Part shown: one piece after another, positions 61,816-64,000 of the stretch | Numbering within the stretch: the first letter of the stretch is position 1 | Layout of the letters: every line of letters starts with the position of its first letter | Source of the DNA: Actinoplanes sp. NBC_00393 | GTDB lineage: Bacteria; Actinomycetota; Actinomycetes; Mycobacteriales; Micromonosporaceae | Length of the DNA stretch: 64,000 nucleotides | Assembly: GCF_036053395.1 (NCBI RefSeq) | Contig: NZ_CP107942.1 | Coordinates: 3,190,501 to 3,254,500, forward strand | Reading direction: 5' to 3' | The notes under the pieces: generated by a model | Databases searched by the model: none | What the model was told of the DNA's origin: nothing | The model's input: only the letters and a program-made list of their open reading frames with translations | Position numbers and translations under genes: made by a program

Positions 61816-62761
61816 TCGCGAAACGCCGCCGGTACTCCGATGGCGTGGTGTCGAACGCTGCGGCGAACGCCTGCCGCAGCGTGACCGTGCTGCCGAACCC
61901 GCAGGCGGCGGCGACCTGATCGATCGACAGGTCGGTCGACTCCAGCAGGCGGCGGGCCTCGTCCAGGCGCTGCTGGCGGACCCAGGCGGCCGGGGTGACG
62001 CCGGTGGACGCCTGGAACGCGCGGATGAAGGTGCGCCGGCTCAGGTGCGCGACGCCGGCCAGCCGTTCGACGGTGAGGTCGTCGGCGAGGTGCCGCAGCG
62101 CCCATTCCAGCACCCCGGCGATCGGGTCGTCGGCGGAGTGCGGCGGCAGCGGGCGTTCGATGTACTGCGCCTGCCCGCCCTCACGGTGCGGGGCGACCAC
62201 CAGGGAGCGGGCCACCCGGTTGGCGGCTGCCGCGCCGAGCCGGCCGCGGACCAGGTGCAGGCAGGCGTCGATCGCCGACGCCGTCCCGGCGGAGGTGAGC
62301 ACGTCGCCGTGGTCGATATAGAGCACCGAGGCGTCCAGGTCGACGTCGGGATGCCGGGCGGCGAGCATGTCGACGGCCTGCCAGTGCGTGACCGCCGTAC
62401 GCCGTGCCAGCAGGCCCGTGTCCGCGACGGCGACGGCGCCGAGGCACAGCCCGGCCACCGTCGCGCCGCGGCCGTGCGCCGCGGTCAGGGTTCGCCGCAG
62501 CGCCGGGCCGGCGGCACGGCCGTCCTCGAACCAGGACGGCACCACGACGATGTCGGCGTCCTCTGCCGCTTCCAGGCCGCGCACCTCGCCGAGCGTGTAG
62601 CCCTCCGCGGTGCGGATCGAACCGGCGCGCTCGGCGAACAACACCGTCTGCCAGTCACCCAGGCCCTGCCGGGCGACCTCGTCGAAGACGAGCTGCGGCA
62701 CGGACAGGTGGAACATCGTGATGCCGTCGAAGGCGTAGACGGCGATGCGCAGTGTTGGCAC
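61784..62761 (-). CDS. GlxA/FtrA-type AraC regulator with DJ-1/PfpI domain
   Basis: GTG 62761 gives 325 residues. The N-terminal DJ-1/PfpI amidotransferase-like domain (LRIAVYAFDGITMFHLSVPQLVF, AGLCLGAVAVADTGLLARR) keeps a Cys but is a sensor in this family. The C-terminal AraC double helix-turn-helix is LTVERLAGVAHLSRRTFIRAFQ and SIDQVAAACGFGSTVTLRQAFAAAF. Its 3' end overlaps the metalloprotease gene by 32 bp, convergently. It likely controls the divergent isochorismatase gene. Confidence 0.9.
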   Translation of the reverse strand: MPTLRIAVYAFDGITMFHLSVPQLVFDEVARQGLGDWQTVLFAERAGSIRTAEGYTLGEVRGLEAAEDADIVVVPSWFEDGRAAGPALRRTLTAAHGRGATVAGLCLGAVAVADTGLLARRTAVTHWQAVDMLAARHPDVDLDASVLYIDHGDVLTSAGTASAIDACLHLVRGRLGAAAANRVARSLVVAPHREGGQAQYIERPLPPHSADDPIAGVLEWALRHLADDLTVERLAGVAHLSRRTFIRAFQASTGVTPAAWVRQQRLDEARRLLESTDLSIDQVAAACGFGSTVTLRQAFAAAFDTTPSEYRRRFAITTGSSRTGR

Positions 62762-62856
62762 GATTCCATCGTAACGATGCACACGTGCCAATGGCCTGGG
62801 CGGTGTCCCGGGCACAGACTTGGAGGCGGCCGTTACGAGTTGAAGGAGCAAAGATC

Positions 62857-63492
62857 ATGACCACGCCCCGGCGCGCACTCATCCTCGTCGACGTGCAGCA
62901 GGTGTATTTCGGCGGCCCGCTGGAGATCCAGTACCCGCCGCACGCCGCCTCGCTGCCGCAGATCACCCGCGCCATCGACGCGGCCACCGCGGCGGGTGTT
63001 CCGGTCGTCGCGGTGCAGCACACGATGGGCGACGACGCTCCCCTGTTCAATCCCACCCAGCCCGACTTCCAGCTGCACCCCGAGGTGGAGAGCCGCCGCA
63101 CGCCCGAGTGGAAGTCCGTGGTCAAGCAGTACGGCACGGTGTTCGCCGGCACCGACCTGCTCGCCTGGCTGCGCGAACACGAGATCGACACCATCACCCT
63201 GGTCGGCTACATGACCAACAACTGTGTGCTGGCCTCGGCCGCCGAGGCGGAGACCCACGGGCTGACCGCCGAGGTCCTCTCCGACGCCACCGGCGCGATC
63301 AACGTCGCCAACGACGCCGGCTTCGTCGACGCCAAGACGCTCCACACCACGCTGATGGCGCTGTTCAACTCCAACTTCGCCGCCGTCGCCGACACGGCGA
63401 CCTGGTCGGCTGCGGCCTCCGCCGGGCAGCCGCTGCCCAAGCCCGACCTGGGCGCCTCCGCGGTGACCGGCGCACAGCGGGCCGGGTCATAG
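62857..63492 (+). CDS. Isochorismatase-family cysteine hydrolase
   Basis: 211 residues from ATG after AAGGAG. The triad is Asp12 (LILVDVQQ), Lys90 (SVVKQYGTVF) and Cys123 (GYMTNNCVLAS), with the cis-peptide typical of the fold. It may be a nicotinamidase- or ureidoacrylate-like amidohydrolase; the substrate is unknown. It is divergent from the GlxA-type regulator. Confidence 0.9.
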   Translation: MTTPRRALILVDVQQVYFGGPLEIQYPPHAASLPQITRAIDAATAAGVPVVAVQHTMGDDAPLFNPTQPDFQLHPEVESRRTPEWKSVVKQYGTVFAGTDLLAWLREHEIDTITLVGYMTNNCVLASAAEAETHGLTAEVLSDATGAINVANDAGFVDAKTLHTTLMALFNSNFAAVADTATWSAAASAGQPLPKPDLGASAVTGAQRAGS

Positions 63493-63502
63493 TCTGGCGG
63501 TC

Positions 63503-64000
63503 ATGGCCATCGACCTGACCGCCCTGCGGGCGGACTTTCCCGCTCTCGACCACGGCCTCGCGTTCTTCGACGGGCCGGGTGGGACGCAGACTCCCCGCCC
63601 GGTCGCCGAGGCCATCGCCGCGACGCTGACCGCTCCGCTGTCCAACCGCGGGGCGGTCAGCACGTCCGAGCTCAACGCGGAACGCGCGGTCGCGCACTTC
63701 CGGTCCGCCTACGCGGACCTGCTCAACGTGCCTGCCGCCGGTGTGGTGCACGGCCGCAGCGCGACGCAGCTGACGTACGACTTCTCCCGGCACCTGGCCA
63801 AGACCTGGCGGCCGGGCGACGAGATCGTCCTGAGCCGTCTCGATCACGATTGCAACGTGCGCCCCTGGATCCAGGCGGCCGCGCGTGCCGAGGTCACGGT
63901 CCGCTGGATCGAGATCGACAGCAAGAGCACCGAGCTGGACCTTGATTCGTACGCCGAAGCGCTCACTTCCCGCACCCGGCTGGTCGCGGTCACGGCCGCC
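63503..64000 (+). CDS. Cysteine desulfurase-like class V aminotransferase, N-terminal part
   Basis: 166 residues to the window edge, frame open. PLP-enzyme start (ALRADFPALDHGLAFFDGPGGTQTPRPVAEAI) and RSATQLTYDFSRHLAKTWRPGDEIVLSRLDHDCNVRPWI fit the 'cysteine desulfurase-like' (VCA0684-type) subfamily. The Schiff-base Lys lies outside. It starts 11 bp after the isochorismatase. Confidence 0.85.
   Translation, partial: MAIDLTALRADFPALDHGLAFFDGPGGTQTPRPVAEAIAATLTAPLSNRGAVSTSELNAERAVAHFRSAYADLLNVPAAGVVHGRSATQLTYDFSRHLAKTWRPGDEIVLSRLDHDCNVRPWIQAAARAEVTVRWIEIDSKSTELDLDSYAEALTSRTRLVAVTAA

Noticed and set aside
1..64000. CRISPR arrays, rRNA or tRNA genes
   Set aside because: No regularly spaced repeats and no recognisable rRNA or tRNA core sequence were seen on reading both strands.

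Overview
The window is high-GC actinobacterial DNA. Short intergenic gaps, many GTG starts, ATGA/GTGA overlaps, CBM2 domains and the mix of PRC-barrel, BON, SPW-repeat and STAS proteins suggest a Micromonosporaceae (Actinoplanes-like) chromosome; the genus is inference. I saw no rRNA, tRNA or CRISPR array.

Layout. (1) 1-4436: end of a LivM-type permease, then an amidase, a zinc alcohol dehydrogenase and an aldehyde dehydrogenase, read as one amide/alcohol-to-acid catabolic operon closed by a hairpin. (2) 4501-7192: decayed MFS fragment, then a thioredoxin-fold protein plus metallo-beta-lactamase-fold hydrolase operon with a divergently spaced TetR gene sharing the same 16-bp operator type. 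(3) 8187-10951: ABC ATPase, ABC-2 permease and PucR-type regulator in overlapping order. (4) About 11100-52300: a long accessory 'stress/envelope' region of small single-domain genes: PRC-barrel (3), SPW repeat (2), BON (3), a small two/three-helix membrane family (3, one split by an IS), five free STAS proteins, DUF3040, NfeD/SPFH, a universal stress protein, a potassium channel, DUF421, a POT transporter, a CPA1 antiporter, a Ser/Thr kinase with a CBM2-like ectodomain, a MMPL pair, several two-component proteins and a SigB/F/G-type sigma factor fused to a STAS domain. Two IS5-family insertions, an orphan IS200/IS605-like end and several gene relics (response regulator, htrA, PPOX, MFS) show that the region is turning over. 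(5) 52598-64000: ordinary chromosomal modules: TetR/saccharopine dehydrogenase-like pair, GH43 arabinanase with an ABC exporter and a divergent NarL-type two-component system, a CBM2 metalloprotease, a GlxA-type regulator with isochorismatase, and the start of a cysteine desulfurase-like gene.

The main discovery candidate is regulatory. An 18-bp direct repeat, consensus GTCAYGNAACTGTCAYGG (GTCA halves with 11-bp period), occurs at about fifteen places between 13.4 and 42.8 kb, mostly 60-90 bp before start codons of the small stress/envelope genes and always in the same orientation relative to those genes. It closely resembles the GTnAC-N6-GTnAC box I recall for AfsQ1 of Streptomyces. An intact AfsQ1/CseB-like response regulator (21577-22260) has such a site upstream of itself but no kinase beside it. 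A kinase plus GerMN lipoprotein pair (13665-15574) sits beside the wreck of a paralogous response regulator. I infer that the lone regulator now serves the lone kinase and controls this scattered regulon. All six STAS domains in the same region lack Ser/Thr at the usual phosphorylation position, including the one fused to the sigma factor, which suggests partner switching that is not controlled by phosphorylation.
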